From: Limonium bicolor
Lineage: Eukaryota > Streptophyta > Magnoliopsida > Caryophyllales > Plumbaginaceae
Reading direction: 5' to 3'
Assembly: GCA_023374045.1 (NCBI GenBank)
Contig: CM041776.1
Location: 350,733,636 to 350,797,635 of the forward strand
Length of the DNA: 64,000 bases
Shown: positions 35,821 through 47,905 of the stretch, piece by piece
Numbering within the stretch: position 1 is the stretch's first letter
How the letters are laid out: the number at the start of each line of letters is the position of its first letter
Notes under the pieces: generated by a model
What the model was told of the DNA's origin: nothing
Seen by the model: only the letters and a program-made list of their open reading frames with translations
Database searches by the model: none
Position numbers and translations under genes: made by a program

Positions 35821-36199
35821 ACTTTATGAAATTTTGGCTCTAAACTTCAAACCAGCATAACTTTGGCTAGGATGGTCCGTTTTTGACGTTCTTTTTATCG
35901 ATCTTCGTGGTTTTCCATAACCTATTTATTGGTATAGATTTCATGGGCTAGTTTGACCATTCTAAAAAAAGGCAACCCTAGCAAGGCTTAATAAGCTTTA
36001 GGGTTTCTAGGATTTTATATTGACTTTTATATTTCAAAACAATGTTCCAACACTTCCTAAAATCTTTATAATATATTTGGAGTGTTTAATAATTTTCCCA
36101 AGATTTATTGACTTATAAATCTTATTATTAAATTCATAATACTATACATAATAATAATAATTAGGAGAAAACCCCTAAATAAATTTCACAACCCCTTAT

Positions 36200-36356
36200 A
36201 TTAATTTAATATTCATAATTCCATATAATAATTTAATATTCATAATTCCATATAATAATTCATATTCCATATAATTCATAATTCCATATAATAATTTAAT
36301 ATTCATAATTCTATATAATAATTTAATATTCATAATTCCATATAATAATTTAATAC
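36200..36356. repeat. A/T-rich tandem repeat (about 27 bp) in element 4 LTR
   Basis: Copies of TTTAATATTCATAATTCCAT, five to six units. The right-LTR counterpart (about 46700-46845) is shorter and scrambled. It is the main difference between two otherwise near-identical LTRs. Confidence 0.8.
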
Positions 36357-36390
36357 TTAATAGTATTATTAAAGGTTTAATAAAAGAAAT

Positions 36391-36420
36391 CCCCTAAATT
36401 AATTTAAATTAATTTAGGGG
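36391..36420. repeat. Perfect 30-bp palindrome near the U3 end of element 4
   Basis: CCCCTAAATTAATTT followed directly by its exact complement, seven bases from the LTR end. The right LTR (46866-46894) has lost one central base. Confidence 0.85.
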
Positions 36421-36427
36421 TATTTCA

Positions 36428-36462
36428 GCATATCCCCCTTAAAAGAACTTCGCCTCGAAGTT
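36428..36462 (-). other. Element 4 3' polypurine tract with upstream hairpin
   Basis: On the - strand: AACTTCG-AGG-CGAAGTT (36446-36462), then CTTTTAAGGGGGATATGC against the LTR. Confidence 0.85.
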
Positions 36463-36773
36463 TAAAAATCCACTAATAAGCACTCACACCGCTTCGGGTG
36501 TGCTGAGACAATAAAAGTTCCAATGAAATTCCATACCCAACCAATCCTTTATTTCCATCCACTTCCATAACAACATTCCACTCAAGATTACTCAAAATCA
36601 AACTGAATCAGGATATACCAAGATATAACATGATGAAAATCAAAAGTCACATACTGAGTCATAATGCAAAAACGAAGCACATACAAACATCTCTCATTCT
36701 GCTAATACTGTTCTCCCTTGCTAATAATGCAACGAGGCATAATCCGGATGAGATAACGAAGGAGGAGTATGCC

Positions 36774-36814
36774 AGCATATCCCCCTTAAAAGAGCTAAGG
36801 TACGCCCTCGTACC
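36774..36814 (-). other. Element 4 internal PPT with upstream hairpin
   Basis: On the - strand: GGTACG-AGGG-CGTACC (36799-36814), then CTCTTTTAAGGGGGATATG. It copies the 3' tract about 350 bases away, including the ATATG tail. Confidence 0.65.
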
Positions 36815-38216
36815 GCTACTAATGGCACATTCAAAGAATTCAACACCTTATTAACCAGCTTTGTTGAATTTTACTGCACCGTTGATTATATCTATGATCA
36901 TTATATATATCTGTATCTCTTGATTGTTATGTATTTGTATTTCCTTGGTGGTTATAAAATTTTATCTTATGATTATTATCCATTCATTTAATGACTGATA
37001 CGAATTATATGTCCATATATGATCACTTATCATATCAATTATATTACTAAGCTATACCTCGGGTGTAACGTACTTGAGTAGTTTAACATAATATTCCCGA
37101 TCATTTAATAATCCTCAATAATCTTCCAAAATTATCTTCAAAGGTTTATTGGCCAACCATATGTTAAAACTCTATAAGATAAATATTTTCTGTGACTTTT
37201 GGTAAATATCACTCTTAGTGTGTCTTTTAAAATTTTATACATGTATAATGTTAAACTTCCAAGTAAACATGAGAATTTCCAGTCTTTATGTAACTCTCTT
37301 TTTTTTTAAGATGCTCAATACTCAAGTATTTAAGGATCAATGATATTTAGTTTAGTATTACTGTTCTCTTCACTCAATCTTTAAGTAACTTCTTTTATTG
37401 ATTTTTTTTTATATATTCAACCAGGGTGGATGTTGTATCTTGGAGTACCCAAACTTAATCCCCTTCCTCCATGTATAGGTATTTTTCCACCAAGGATTTA
37501 ACTCAATAAACCCTTTACATTTATGAGTTTTAATACCGGATCTTAAGATACAAATTTTGATTTGTTCATTGTGGTTAGCAATGAAATATGCCTAGCTCAA
37601 GATTTCATGATGGTAACGTCTTACCACCACTTCCCCTCAAGTTCAACATAATCCATCACATGCGTAGAAGATTATTTACAGTTAGATGACAAGGCTTGTC
37701 TAGCCCCTAAACTTCCAGAAGTGGGTGTGCACCCCCACTACTTTCAGCCTAGGAGTTCGTCGCACCAGGCACTTCCCGTAGGGTGTTAGGTTTATGTGTT
37801 TTCTTTAAAGTTAACATAGAGTTTTAATGTGTTTTACAAGTTCAGATGTTGATCTTTTCTAATACGCTACTAGTTCTTGTTAGCTTAATAATTTTCTAGA
37901 CTTAAGATTTATCTTAAACATTATCTTTAGGTAATAAATTGATACCAAGTAGTTCATGAGATTTTATTTTCAAACTTTAAAGGAGTTGAAGTACTTTCAC
38001 ATAATATCAATACTAATTTAATTATGTAAAGTTCTATTTGTATACTGTTTTCAACCAAAAGTATTATTTACAATTCCAGGAATTTGTGTACTAGCTTTTA
38101 AAGGATTGCATTTTTTTAGCAATGTATTCTCCATGAGCATGCTTTTGAAAAATAGCTTAATATTTGGTTTATCTCGACCAAAATCTTCTCGTACTTAATA
38201 TAGGATGTTCCAAACT

Positions 38217-38241
38217 TATATATATATATATATATATATAT
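38217..38241. repeat. (TA)n microsatellite
   Basis: About twelve TA dinucleotides, 15 bases left of the CACTA-B insertion site. Confidence 0.95.
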
Positions 38242-38274
38242 TTGAAGTTTATTGTTCACTACAAGAAAACAGTA

Positions 38275-38590
38275 GTATTACAGACGGAAAATTTCCTACG
38301 GAATTAATCCGTATGTAAAAAACATTTTTACCTACGGAATTTCTATACATTTCCGACGGATGTAATATCTGAACAAAATAAACATTTACAACAATATTAC
38401 TGACGAAATATGATAACATTACAGACATAAATGTTTCCGTAGGAAATAAAATTTTGATATTCCACCCGCGAACATAATAAAATGTTGGAGGGAAATTAAT
38501 TCACTCAATGATATACACTTTTAGAGACGAAACTTCCGTAGGTAAAAATATCTTTAGCTACGGAACTTATTCTAAATATTCCGAAGGTAT
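38275..38590. repeat. CACTA-B left subterminal repeats
   Basis: Repeated (T)ACAGACGGAAA / CTACGGAA / TTCCGTAGG motifs in both orientations, typical transposase-binding repeats. Confidence 0.8.
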
Positions 38591-38633
38591 TAACAAAAGC
38601 ATATACTTATAAAACAAAAAGGTCACCCCAGAT

Positions 38634-39567
38634 CTTCTTCGTTCTATTCTTCGATTTGTTCGTTCTCTTCTTCATCCAAATTATCTACTTTGCAACCCTA
38701 ACTAGCGACAACGCCGACAAGGAACTGCTGCTCGCGCACACCAGATTGAAAAATCAGGAACTTCTTCGTTCTCTTATTCGATCTGTTCATTCTCTTCTTC
38801 ATCGAACTTATCTGTTTGCAACCCTAACTGGCGACAAGCACTACTGCTCATTGCACACCAGATTGAATAATCAGGAATTCTTCGTTCTCTTCTTCTGTTC
38901 GTTCATTTACCACCCAAATTATTCTAAATGTTGTAATCTTCAGTATACTTGCGCCTCTGCATAGAAAAATCAGGAACTGCTGCTCGTTGCACATCAGATT
39001 GAAAACGGATACCGCGGTTCGTTCGCTTCTGTTTGTGCTTCGTTCTTTTGTTCTGTTTGTGCCTTCTGAAATGGTAATCCAACTTATCTTCTACTATCTT
39101 TTTCTGAAATGGATACTTCGTTCGTTCTCATTTACCCCCAATTATTCTAAATGTTGTTATCTTCGGTATACTTGCGCCTCTGCAGAGAAAAATCAGGAAC
39201 TGCTGCTCGTTGCACACCAGATTGAAAACGGATACCACGGTTCGTTCTCTTCTGTTTGTGCTTCGTTCTTTTGATTTGTTTGTGCCTTCTGAAATGGTAA
39301 TCCAACTTATCTTCTACTATCTTCTTCTGAAATGGATACTTCTGTTCGTTCTCATTTACCCCAAATTATTCTAAATGTTGTTATCTTCGGTATACTTGCG
39401 CTCGGCAGAGAAAAACCAGGAACTGTTGCTCGTTGCACACCAGATTGAAAACGGATACCGCGGTTCGTTCTCTTCTGTTTGTGCTTCATTCTTTTGATCT
39501 GTTTGTGCCTTCTGAAATGGTAATCCAACTTATCTTCTACTCTCTTCTTCTGAAATCGATACTGCGG
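38634..39567. repeat. Tandem array carrying copies of a captured exon fragment
   Basis: A pair of about 118-bp units (near 38640-38880) is followed by a 223-bp unit repeated about 2.7 times; CAGGAACTG starts at 38971, 39194 and 39417. Each 223-bp unit includes GCAGAGAAAAATCAGGAACTG and GCACACCAGATTGAAAACGG. These resemble the exon-like piece at 40606-40660 (GCAGAGATAAATCTGGAACTT, GCACACCAGATTGAAAACCGG). Confidence 0.8.
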
Positions 39568-40599
39568 TTCGTTCAAGATTCTTGACCTTGTAATTGGCGA
39601 TCAGAAACATACATAATCTGCTTAGATTGGTCAGCACTAGTTAAATTGTAGAATGTTACTTCTATAGTTTTCAATTCTTTTCCAAAAAGTTAAAGATTTT
39701 TTATGCTATTTAGCATTGAGTTACATAATTAATATACCATGTGGTTTATTTGCACCTGTTATTAGCTTAGTTTAGTTTATTGTGCGGCTATGGACAATCA
39801 CTTTCTTGCTATTACATGAGTTCTTGTAGCATTGCGTCTAATCTGTACTTTCTGTTTTAGTAGTGATGTGGTGTTACAACTGAAAGTGACAAAGGTAGGT
39901 AATTTTTCATTTCGATGATTGTTGAACTAAGTGGTCCCTCCGCAGTTTGGAATTCTCTCTGTTTCTTTCTATTGTTGGTTAAATGTTGCTAGCACTATCT
40001 TTGGATGAGAATTGCATTCACATAACATTACAGCTAGTTGTATCCTGTGTTTTGTCTTGTCATGTTTTATTGTATTCAAATGTGGAGTTCTTGTGCTAGA
40101 TTGTCCAAAAAGTAAGGCTCTTTTGAACCTTCTTTTTATGTTTCTTACTATGAAATTCTTCAATAGAAGATGCTTTTTGCGAGGTTGAATGTGGAACGAA
40201 GGAGATGGTGCACTGGTTTGCTTGGGCTAATTATATTTCAACTTTTGTATCCTAAACATTCTTCCTTGTTGTGTCTTATTACATCTTTCTGTAGAATTTC
40301 TTGTACTGAATTTCTCTTTTAAAAAAATTGGCCTTTTTTGAACTTTGTTGTCAAGTTTTGTCGTGCAAAATTTATTTTTATCCCATTCCAACTGGTGATG
40401 GTAGTTCATTCTGGCTTCATTGTGATAGGTTGCCATCACTTCTCTGGAAAACGGTTTTGAAGATTCTATTGGTGTCTTACTCATTTTTTTTATTAGTTCG
40501 TGTAAAGGTTCTGCAGGTGTTATGTATTTTCTCTTTTATTTGGTTTCTCTTGTACAGTTTTGTCAACTTTTCTTTATCCTGAAGATTGGAACCCTTGTG

Positions 40600-40867
40600 C
40601 TTCTGCAGAGATAAATCTGGAACTTCTGCTTGCTGCACACCAGATTGAAAACCGGTATTGTGGTTCTCCCATAAGCAGATACTTGAAAAAATATTCTCGC
40701 TGTTCATGGAGCAGGGAAGCATATGGGCTGATATGTGTAGTTTGTCTGATATCAAGAGTGCAGATTTAACAGGGAGCATGTTGTATGGATATCTTCACCA
40801 ACATGTATACTCTTTGGAAATCAATGCAAAGCTCGATGCTCTTGAAGTAATTACTAAGAAGATTTGA
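40600..40867 (+). pseudogene. Captured gene fragment 1 in CACTA-B (unidentified)
   Basis: After a splice-acceptor-like TTCTGCAG, a frame reads LELLLAAHQIENRY. After a frame change near 40655 it continues HKQILEKIFSLFMEQGS then IWADMCSLSDIKSADL and ends ALEVITKKI-stop at 40867. Composition is protein-like, unlike the A/T-rich surroundings, and the frame break marks it as decayed. I do not recognise the parent gene. It is probably host-derived. Confidence 0.5.
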
Positions 40868-41009
40868 AAAAGTTTTAAGCACCCGAAGCTTTCAAACAGC
40901 AATTGTGCCCGGGTTTGCAGGCATGCTTCTCTAGCATGGTGTAGATCTCTCATAATTAATCTGGCTCTGATTACCCCTGCACCATCAAGTGATTTGTAGT
41001 GCCTGAAAC

Positions 41010-41384
41010 ATTGAACTCACAGAGATTGAGCTGGAAAACCACCTGCTTTTGTGCGTTGATCTGCAAACAAATCAGCTCTGGCGCAGCATTTTTGGGGATC
41101 CTTCGCATTCAGTAAATCTTGGAGCAAAATGGAACCCGTTGCTGTCCGAGGTAAAAACTGTCATAATGAAGGCTTCTGAGGAAAACTTGGAGTTGGCAAA
41201 CTACCTTTTGAGATCAGCCTACAACTTCTACCGAGATAGCTCATCAGTTGTGCTCAGCTCTGGTGTTGATCTCTACTGGGTCTCCACTCGAGTAGCAAAT
41301 ACTGTGAACTTCAAGCAAGGTTCAGATGGTGTAATATACCATATTACATCAGAACCGACTATACCATATTTCACGAGCAAATAG
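41010..41384 (+). pseudogene. Captured gene fragment 2 in CACTA-B (unidentified)
   Basis: An open frame to the stop at 41384 (first ATG 41049) reads DLQTNQLWRSIFGDPSH, then NLGAKWNPLLSEVKTVIM, SEENLELANYLLRSAYNFY and GVDLYWVSTRVANTVNF. It is 111 codons long with ordinary protein composition, and no domain I recognise. It may belong to the same parent gene as fragment 1 or to another. Selection on it is doubtful. Confidence 0.45.
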
Positions 41385-41689
41385 TGTAGCTTATCAACGG
41401 TTAAACTACCTCTGTTTTCTTTTGCATATCTGGATTCAAGGGATTTGGGTGTTGTAGTATTTGAATTCTTATGAAAAACATGTAGTTTTTTTTCTTATGA
41501 AAACATTTGCTAGTTATGAAGACTTTTTGGGGAATGTTGTGATTATGAATAAAACTACTTTATGTAGCATTTTATAAAATGTCACAGATATTTCAGCTAT
41601 GAATATAATAGTTGCTTATATATTATTCAGGTTATGTCTTGTTTGTGAAAATTATTAGGTACAAAACGAGATGAAAGATTTCGTAGGTA

Positions 41690-42075
41690 ATAAGATTATC
41701 TGAGACGGAAGTTTCGTTGGTGATAATTAATTCTGAGGTGAAAACATTTCGTAGGTAATAACATTTGAGACAGAACTTTTTATAGGTGATACAATTTTCT
41801 GAGACGGAGATTTCCGTAGGTGATAATTATTTTGAGAGACGGAAAATTCCGTAAGTGATAATTATTTTCAGAGACGGAAAATTCCGTAGGTGATAATTAT
41901 TTTCAGAGACGGAAAATTCCGTCTGTAAAAGTTAATAATATCACCGACGGAATTTGTTTTCACAGACGGAATAGTATTACCGACCCGTTTATTACAGACG
42001 GAATTTTCCTACGGAATTTTCCGTCTGTGATTGTCATTACATACGGAAGTTTAGCTTTTACATACGGAATATTCC
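41690..42075. repeat. CACTA-B right subterminal repeats
   Basis: At least six copies of GAGACGGAAAATTCCGTAGG followed by TGATAATTATTTT, spaced 30-45 bases, then inverted copies toward the terminus. Confidence 0.85.
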
Positions 42076-42320
42076 GTCTGTGATAGTGCTGTTTTCTTGT
42101 AGTGGTTGGAACGGTATAACAACACATCACACTCAACAACATTCACAAAAGGAAAGTGTGTAAAGGAATCATTCATAATTCCAAAAAGGGTTAGGAGTCG
42201 TGCCTTACTGGAGTCCTCACTTCCCAATTCTACCCCAGTTCCCCAGTTTTAAGTGCACCTATAATCTAAGTATTTCACTTTTTCACTCGGCTTGTTTTCT
42301 CGGGTTCAGAGCGTAACTAC

Positions 42321-42332
42321 GCTCTGATACCA
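42321..42332 (-). other. Element 4 primer-binding site (tRNA-iMet)
   Basis: TGGTATCAGAGC on the - strand, five bases after the LTR. It sits in the same 20-base hairpin as in element 1 (42307-42326). Confidence 0.92.
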
Positions 42333-42337
42333 CTTTC

Positions 42338-45300
42338 TGTAACACCCCTATTTAGCGTATTTAAAGCGGAAATAAAATACGAAGGGCGTACAGACCATCG
42401 GGTTCCAAACACCCGGCACCAACCCTCACCAATTACAACTTATAACTTACAAAAGCTACGGTCTGAACTCGAGAAAACTCAACATGAAATAAACATAAAT
42501 AAATTACAACAACCTCTCCAAAAATCCTAATACCATCCCAGTTACTCACACTCTTCGTGGTTACCTGTATAATAATTTGTACCTGCAAGATTAAACCAAG
42601 CAGCCCACCCCGGGAGGGGTGAGTCAGTTCCCTGGAATGGAACTGGTACTATTCTCTAAAACAAAACTTTAATATAACTTGAGAATAAACAATAACTTGA
42701 AAACAGCACTTAAACAAAATAGCGAAACAAACACCCTTTTAAAACACCAAGTCAAACATAACATTTCAAAGGAGACAAATAACAGAAGAGTAAAGTTAGT
42801 AAATATCACCACACCAAGAATTAGTGAACAATCATTACTTATGTTAGATCCATTTCCAAGTTGGAGTAGAAAGACCCATGTAGTCACGAGGACTAGGAAT
42901 GAATGAGAGAAAACCAAAACCAGCAACTCAAGAATGGAATGAAACCAACTGGGAGAGATGGCCCCCACCGCCAAGAACGTCCATTAAGGACAGGGGATAT
43001 ACAGCCCCTTACTGTTAACTACGTCCTCTCAGGACAAGGGATATACAGCCCTTTACTGTTTACCGATGAAGACGCGCGCACGTCACAGCAACGACCCCAC
43101 TCATGGATGAAACAAATATCCAGAGTCAAAGAAAGAATACCAAAGATGACTTTTTCCAAATTCCCACCAGATCACCAATTACCCAGAGCAATACCAAAAC
43201 ACTCAGTCCTACAGAGTGCAGAAGCGTAAACCCCAAGTAATCAATGTCCAGTGGAACAACCGAAGGGAAGGAACCAATACCCAAGTGAGTTTCACATACA
43301 AGGCTCAGTTAGTCAGACAAGCTGAGTTAATCACACAACCATTTCTTTTTTTTAAATTCCTCTTAAAGTCAGTTAGCGTTTCTCGAAAACGACTCATAGG
43401 TCAAACATCAGAAATATCGGAGTACGAGAGATCGTACCTGGTACGTGTAGAAGCAATAATCCAAACTTGACCAAATGTGCAAGCGCAACTCCACTAATAA
43501 CCTATGATTAAGGTATTCCAAGTGTCGATTAGTTAAGAGACTTATAAACTTAACAGTCTTCTTCACTTACTGATTACTAGTTTCAGGTTGACCATTATTC
43601 TCTTACAGAGGTTTGGGCTTGACTTGTTAACTAAATCCTTTGTTAGGCCCATCTCGTTTAGTTTGGAATGATTTAGAATTTATTCCTGAGAGTGGCCCAA
43701 ACTCTCTTTGAATTGTTAAAGTGGGCTTTCGGAGTTCACAGGCTTGGGCCCAGTAGGTTAGCCCAAGCCCGCGCTACGTTTTCGTTGTTTTAATTAAGTT
43801 CCCTAAAAGGATTATGCGAGGTTTCGAACGTGCAACCTCGACTCAGTTCCAGATTAAACTTAACCCACTACGCCATCGAATTTTCTTGTCTAACAGATAC
43901 AACTAACGTAATTTTAAATTACTTACTCTTAGACATGGGGTTAATTTAATTAAACCTTTAGATTAACGTTGGCTAATTATTACAACATTTTATAGAGACC
44001 TAAAGTTGAGTAGGTACATATATACACTCTACTAATTATTCTTCCCACAAGAAATGTTATTTCCCTCTGCTATTCTCAATATATTAATATATATGTAAAT
44101 CCATAAATATTAAGATTTATCCAGAACATTCTTTAAGAAATTTATTAAACTAAATCACCTTTACAACTCACACACATCTAGTCTTCAAGAGGCATTTTAT
44201 TTGCTTAGGTATTACCTATAGGATAAGGTATTTTATTTCCTCTAATTATGTCTAATATATGTATAGTTATACTAGGATTTAATTAAAACATTATTTAAGT
44301 AGTTTTATTTAATTACCTCGATTAACCTTACACTTATTAACGTATTATATAAATAGGTTATAAAATAAAGTATTTTCCAAGTTAACGTTAAGTATATTAA
44401 CTCCCAACTGTATAATAGAATAAATGTAAATTAATTTAAATCCTTGATTTAACATAAGCTTCTATTTAATTCCTCTCACATGAGTATATATATACATTAG
44501 GTTTTTCCCAAAACATTCCTTAAGAAGTTTTATTGTATTTAATTACATTATTAACCTTTAACCAAATCCACCTATAACATAAAGTTTACAAAATAAAATA
44601 TTTCCCTTAACCTCCATAGGTATATATACAACTTCCATATTATATAGTAATCAGAAATGTAGATTAATTAGTTTTCTTAATTTAATATAAGTTTCTATTC
44701 CTTTTCTATATTATAAACATATATATATATATAGTTTTTACTTTACTTAAAAATGAATAACCAAAATATTTATAAATATACTGCTACTAAATATTAATTT
44801 AGTCTTTTCATATTTTCCAAACCCTAAAAGTTTATTAACAAACTATACCCTAATTTTTGTTAAATTAAAAACCATATATTATAAGAAAATCTCATGAAAA
44901 TTTCACAAATACAATTTTTAAACCCATTTACCTTTGTCCAAAAATTCCCAAATTTAATATCTAGTAACTATAACATCTTAGACATATTATAAAATTTTTA
45001 TTTCACAAAGATATCCTTTAAATTTATCCAGATAATTCCACAATAACCGAAACTTGCAAAAATTATAACTTACGTTTAAAAACTCAAAACCCATATTAAT
45101 TTATATCAAAATAAACTAGACTTTATAAGGAATCTGTGGTTAAAATTTCAAGTCAAAATACATTCGGGAAGGTACTTAAATTAATTAAACAAGTTAGGGT
45201 TTATTCCTGGAAACAATATAAAAAACTTATACTTTAAAATCGTATGTTTTAATCGTGGCCGTCCATCTTTATTAACTGAGATCGGACGGCCTATATTGCG

Positions 45301-46901
45301 CGAGTTCTTCAGAGAACACAACTCGGACTCGAGTACTAATTCACCTATATCTCTCGATCTACAGAACGAAATTCAACGATTCTTGTTTCTATGGATTCGA
45401 AATCGAATTCCGGTTCTAATGGTACCGATTTCCCCAATTATCATGCAATATTCATCGAGTTTCGAATTCAATTCGAAGGTTAGGGTTTATATTAGAACAG
45501 AATACGATTCGGATAATAATTCGCCAAATTCTCCTAATCTAGAGCGTAATTGACACAATTGAAACATGGGTTAGGTCGGAAACATGACTACGAACAGCAA
45601 TATCGGAGCAATTTGATCGGAGACTCACCGGATTGTGCGAATTGTGCGAACTCAAATTCGGAAAAACTGGGAAAAACTCGAACTTTGAGCAGTTCGTGGT
45701 GTCAACTTCGAGGATCTATAACTAGCGGTACAAAACGAGTTAGGCTATGAGTAAAGGTTCATTGGAAAGAGGAAACTTAGATCTACGTATTGATAGCAAC
45801 AAATAAACCTAACTCGCACCATACAGAAAGAAATTGAAGTCGCAAATCACGAGTTTACCTCTCTGTTTCGGTATGATTTTATGCGCTGAAAAATCAGGAA
45901 CTTTGAGCGACTATAACTTCCAAACGGTTATGAATCAGGCTTGGGCATAAACATAAAAATTGTAGACGGATTAGAGATCTACACAACGAGCTAAAGAAAT
46001 CAAAATTTGGTTGAGAAACGAAGGATTTATGGCTAGACGAATTTACCTGAATTCGAAGGGAACTGGAAATCTGGGTTACGACTGTGAAAAGTGCCAACTT
46101 GAGAACGATTTTCCCGTTGATGTAGAAGGAGTTAGGGTTTGTATGAGTTACGGTTGTGAAGATGATTCAAAGGAGAAGAGAATAAAGAAGACGGCTTTGA
46201 AAAATATTGAAGGATGAAGAAGATATAGCCGTCACAAGTTAGGTCAAGATCGGTTGTTTGCTGGAGAAAAACAAGGAGGTAAAATCAGCTAAGTGTTGGG
46301 ACGCACGAGAGGCTGACACGTGGCACTTTATGAAATTTTGGCTCTAAACTTCAAACCAGCATAACTTTGGCTAGGATGGTCCGTTTTTGACGTTCTTTTT
46401 ATCGATCTTCGTGGTTTTCCATAACCTATTTATTGGTATAGATTTCATGGGCTAGTTTGACCATTCTAAAAAAAAGTCAACCTAGCAAGGCTTAATAAGC
46501 TTTAGGGTTTCTAGGATTTTATATTGACTTTTATATTTCAAAACAATGTTCCAACACTTCCTAAAATCTTTATAATATATTTGGAGTGTTTAATAATTTT
46601 CCCAAGATTTATTGACTTATAAATCTTATTAAATTCATAATACTATACAATATATATAATAATTAGGAGAAAACCCCTAAATAAATTTCACAACACAATT
46701 ATATAATTAATATTCATAATTCCATATAATAATTATTAATCCATATAATAATAATATAATTCCATATAATAATTTAATATTCATAATTCTATAATAATTT
46801 AATATTCATAATTCCATATAATAATTTAATACTTAATAGTATTATTAAAGGTTTAATAAAGAAATCCCCTAAATTAATTTAATTAATTTAGGGGTATTTC
46901 A
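42338..46901 (-). repeat. Element 4 5' LTR (right on the map)
   Basis: 4564 bases, near-identical to 31834-36427. It ends GGGGTATTTCA on the + strand, followed by the TATAT duplication. Confidence 0.94.
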
Positions 46902-46925
46902 TATATGGGGGCCGGTTTTTCAAGG

Positions 46926-46995
46926 TTTGAGTCACCAACTTGTAAAAGAAATCAAATAAGGAAAGTAAAGCTTATAAAGTAAAGTACTATTTTGC
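46926..46995 (+). promoter_or_regulatory. Element 3 LTR promoter-like block
   Basis: TGAGTCA (46928-46934) and, about 60 bases on, TTGCTTTATACATAAATA. It parallels the block in element 1. The second LTR has it near 59885-59965. Confidence 0.35.
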
Positions 46996-47845
46996 TTTAT
47001 ACATAAATATAACAAAAGCAAACTTACCTTCATTCTCTCTTTCCTTCTTGTATTCACACGGTTTCTTCCTCTCCCAAGCTTCATTTACGATTTGCTATGG
47101 CAACCTCTCTTTTCCATCTTCATTTCCTTGCCAAACCCAACTTCATGCTCCAAATCAAATTCTAAGACCATATTTGTCTTAGTTAGACCAAGCTCTACAC
47201 TTCTATCTTTTCAAATCTCCAAGAACTCAATTTGGTGCCATGGAGATTCACCATTGAAGGAGCTTGAGCTCACCTTTTCATATTATTGTTCTCTTTGCTT
47301 CAAGGTAAGGAAACTCAAAGAAAATCCATGTTTCCTCCATGTTTATATGATGTCCGAAAATTCACCTCACAATGGTGTTTTCACCTTGCTTGTTTTAGCT
47401 TCATTTGAATCTACCAAGGGTTAGGAGGAGTCCTCTCTTGATACTCATTCAAGCTCTCTTTCCATTCAAAGGTAAAACAATTACCTTAATGTGTTAAAAC
47501 AATATATGTAACTAGGGTTTACAATGAGATGAAGCATAATGCTTGAATACTCATTCTATTATGTGTACATTGTTTAGAAGTTGACAAAACCAAACACCCT
47601 ATCGGTTTTACAAGGAAACAAGAAAGAAGTTTGTGAGGAAAAAGAGGTAAACAAACTATCTCAATGTAGTTTAAATGCCTTAGGAGAATGAGCTTGATTT
47701 GCTTAATAAAATACCTAAGGAGCCAATGGTGAATGACCTAGAGAAATGCTCTCAAGGAGTTTATTAAGGGCACATGTATTGTTGGGTGTATTTGCAGGTC
47801 AAAGGCATTACTTATGTGGGAAATTCAGTGTTTAAGGTTTATGCA

Positions 47846-47905
47846 ATTTAAGGGCCTAAGAGCCATGTTATTTAAGGGCCTAAGTGCCAAGAAATTTAAG
47901 CTTAT
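47846..47905. repeat. Short tandem repeat ATTTAAGGGCCTAAGAGCCA
   Basis: Two to three copies, about 24 bases apart. Also at 60808-60868 in the second LTR, and in degenerate form in element 1 (1243-1310), in each case just after a TTTGCAGGT sequence and GTGGGAAATTCAGTG. Confidence 0.6.

Larger units (their letters stand above)
31834..36427 (-). repeat. Element 4 3' LTR (left on the map)
   Basis: 4594 bases. It differs from the right LTR by a few single-base indels and by an A/T repeat tract at about 36200-36356. Within it are an acceptor-like site with GC hairpin (32080-32118), duplicated double hairpins (32476-32556), a tRNA-like pol III box pair (33310-33376), a G-box (35811-35820) and a 30-bp palindrome near the U3 end (36391-36420). 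Identical short frames in both LTRs reflect youth, not coding. Confidence 0.94.
38257..42104. mobile_element. CACTA-B: complete non-autonomous CACTA transposon
   Basis: Left end CACTACAAGAAAACAG (38257) matches the right end CTGTTTTCTTGTAGTG (to 42104) as a perfect 16-base terminal inverted repeat. The 3-bp duplication GTT flanks it (38254-38256, 42105-42107). Subterminal repeats of ACGGAAAATTCCGT type fill about 38275-38590 and 41690-42075. The 3.85 kb body has no transposase frame. It contains a tandem array (38634-39567) and exon-like fragments (40600-41384), so it looks like a gene-capturing non-autonomous element moved by transposase from elsewhere. Confidence 0.93.
36428..42337 (-). mobile_element. 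Element 4 internal domain, interrupted by CACTA-B
   Basis: On the - strand: primer site at 42321-42332, about 230 bases of leader, then CACTA-B (42104 down to 38257), then 36428-38256. The last part is A/T-rich with no gene. It holds a second PPT (36774-36814) and a (TA)n run just beside the CACTA insertion. Confidence 0.85.
31834..46901 (-). mobile_element. Element 4: LARD-like LTR retrotransposon (- strand)
   Basis: LTRs 31834-36427 and 42338-46901, nearly identical, with TATAT duplicated on both sides (31829-31833, 46902-46906). On the - strand LTRs run TGAAATACCCC to GGGGTGTTACA. A primer site follows the right LTR and a polypurine tract precedes the left one. After subtracting CACTA-B the interior is only about 2.06 kb and non-coding, less than half the length of one LTR. 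Confidence 0.95.
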
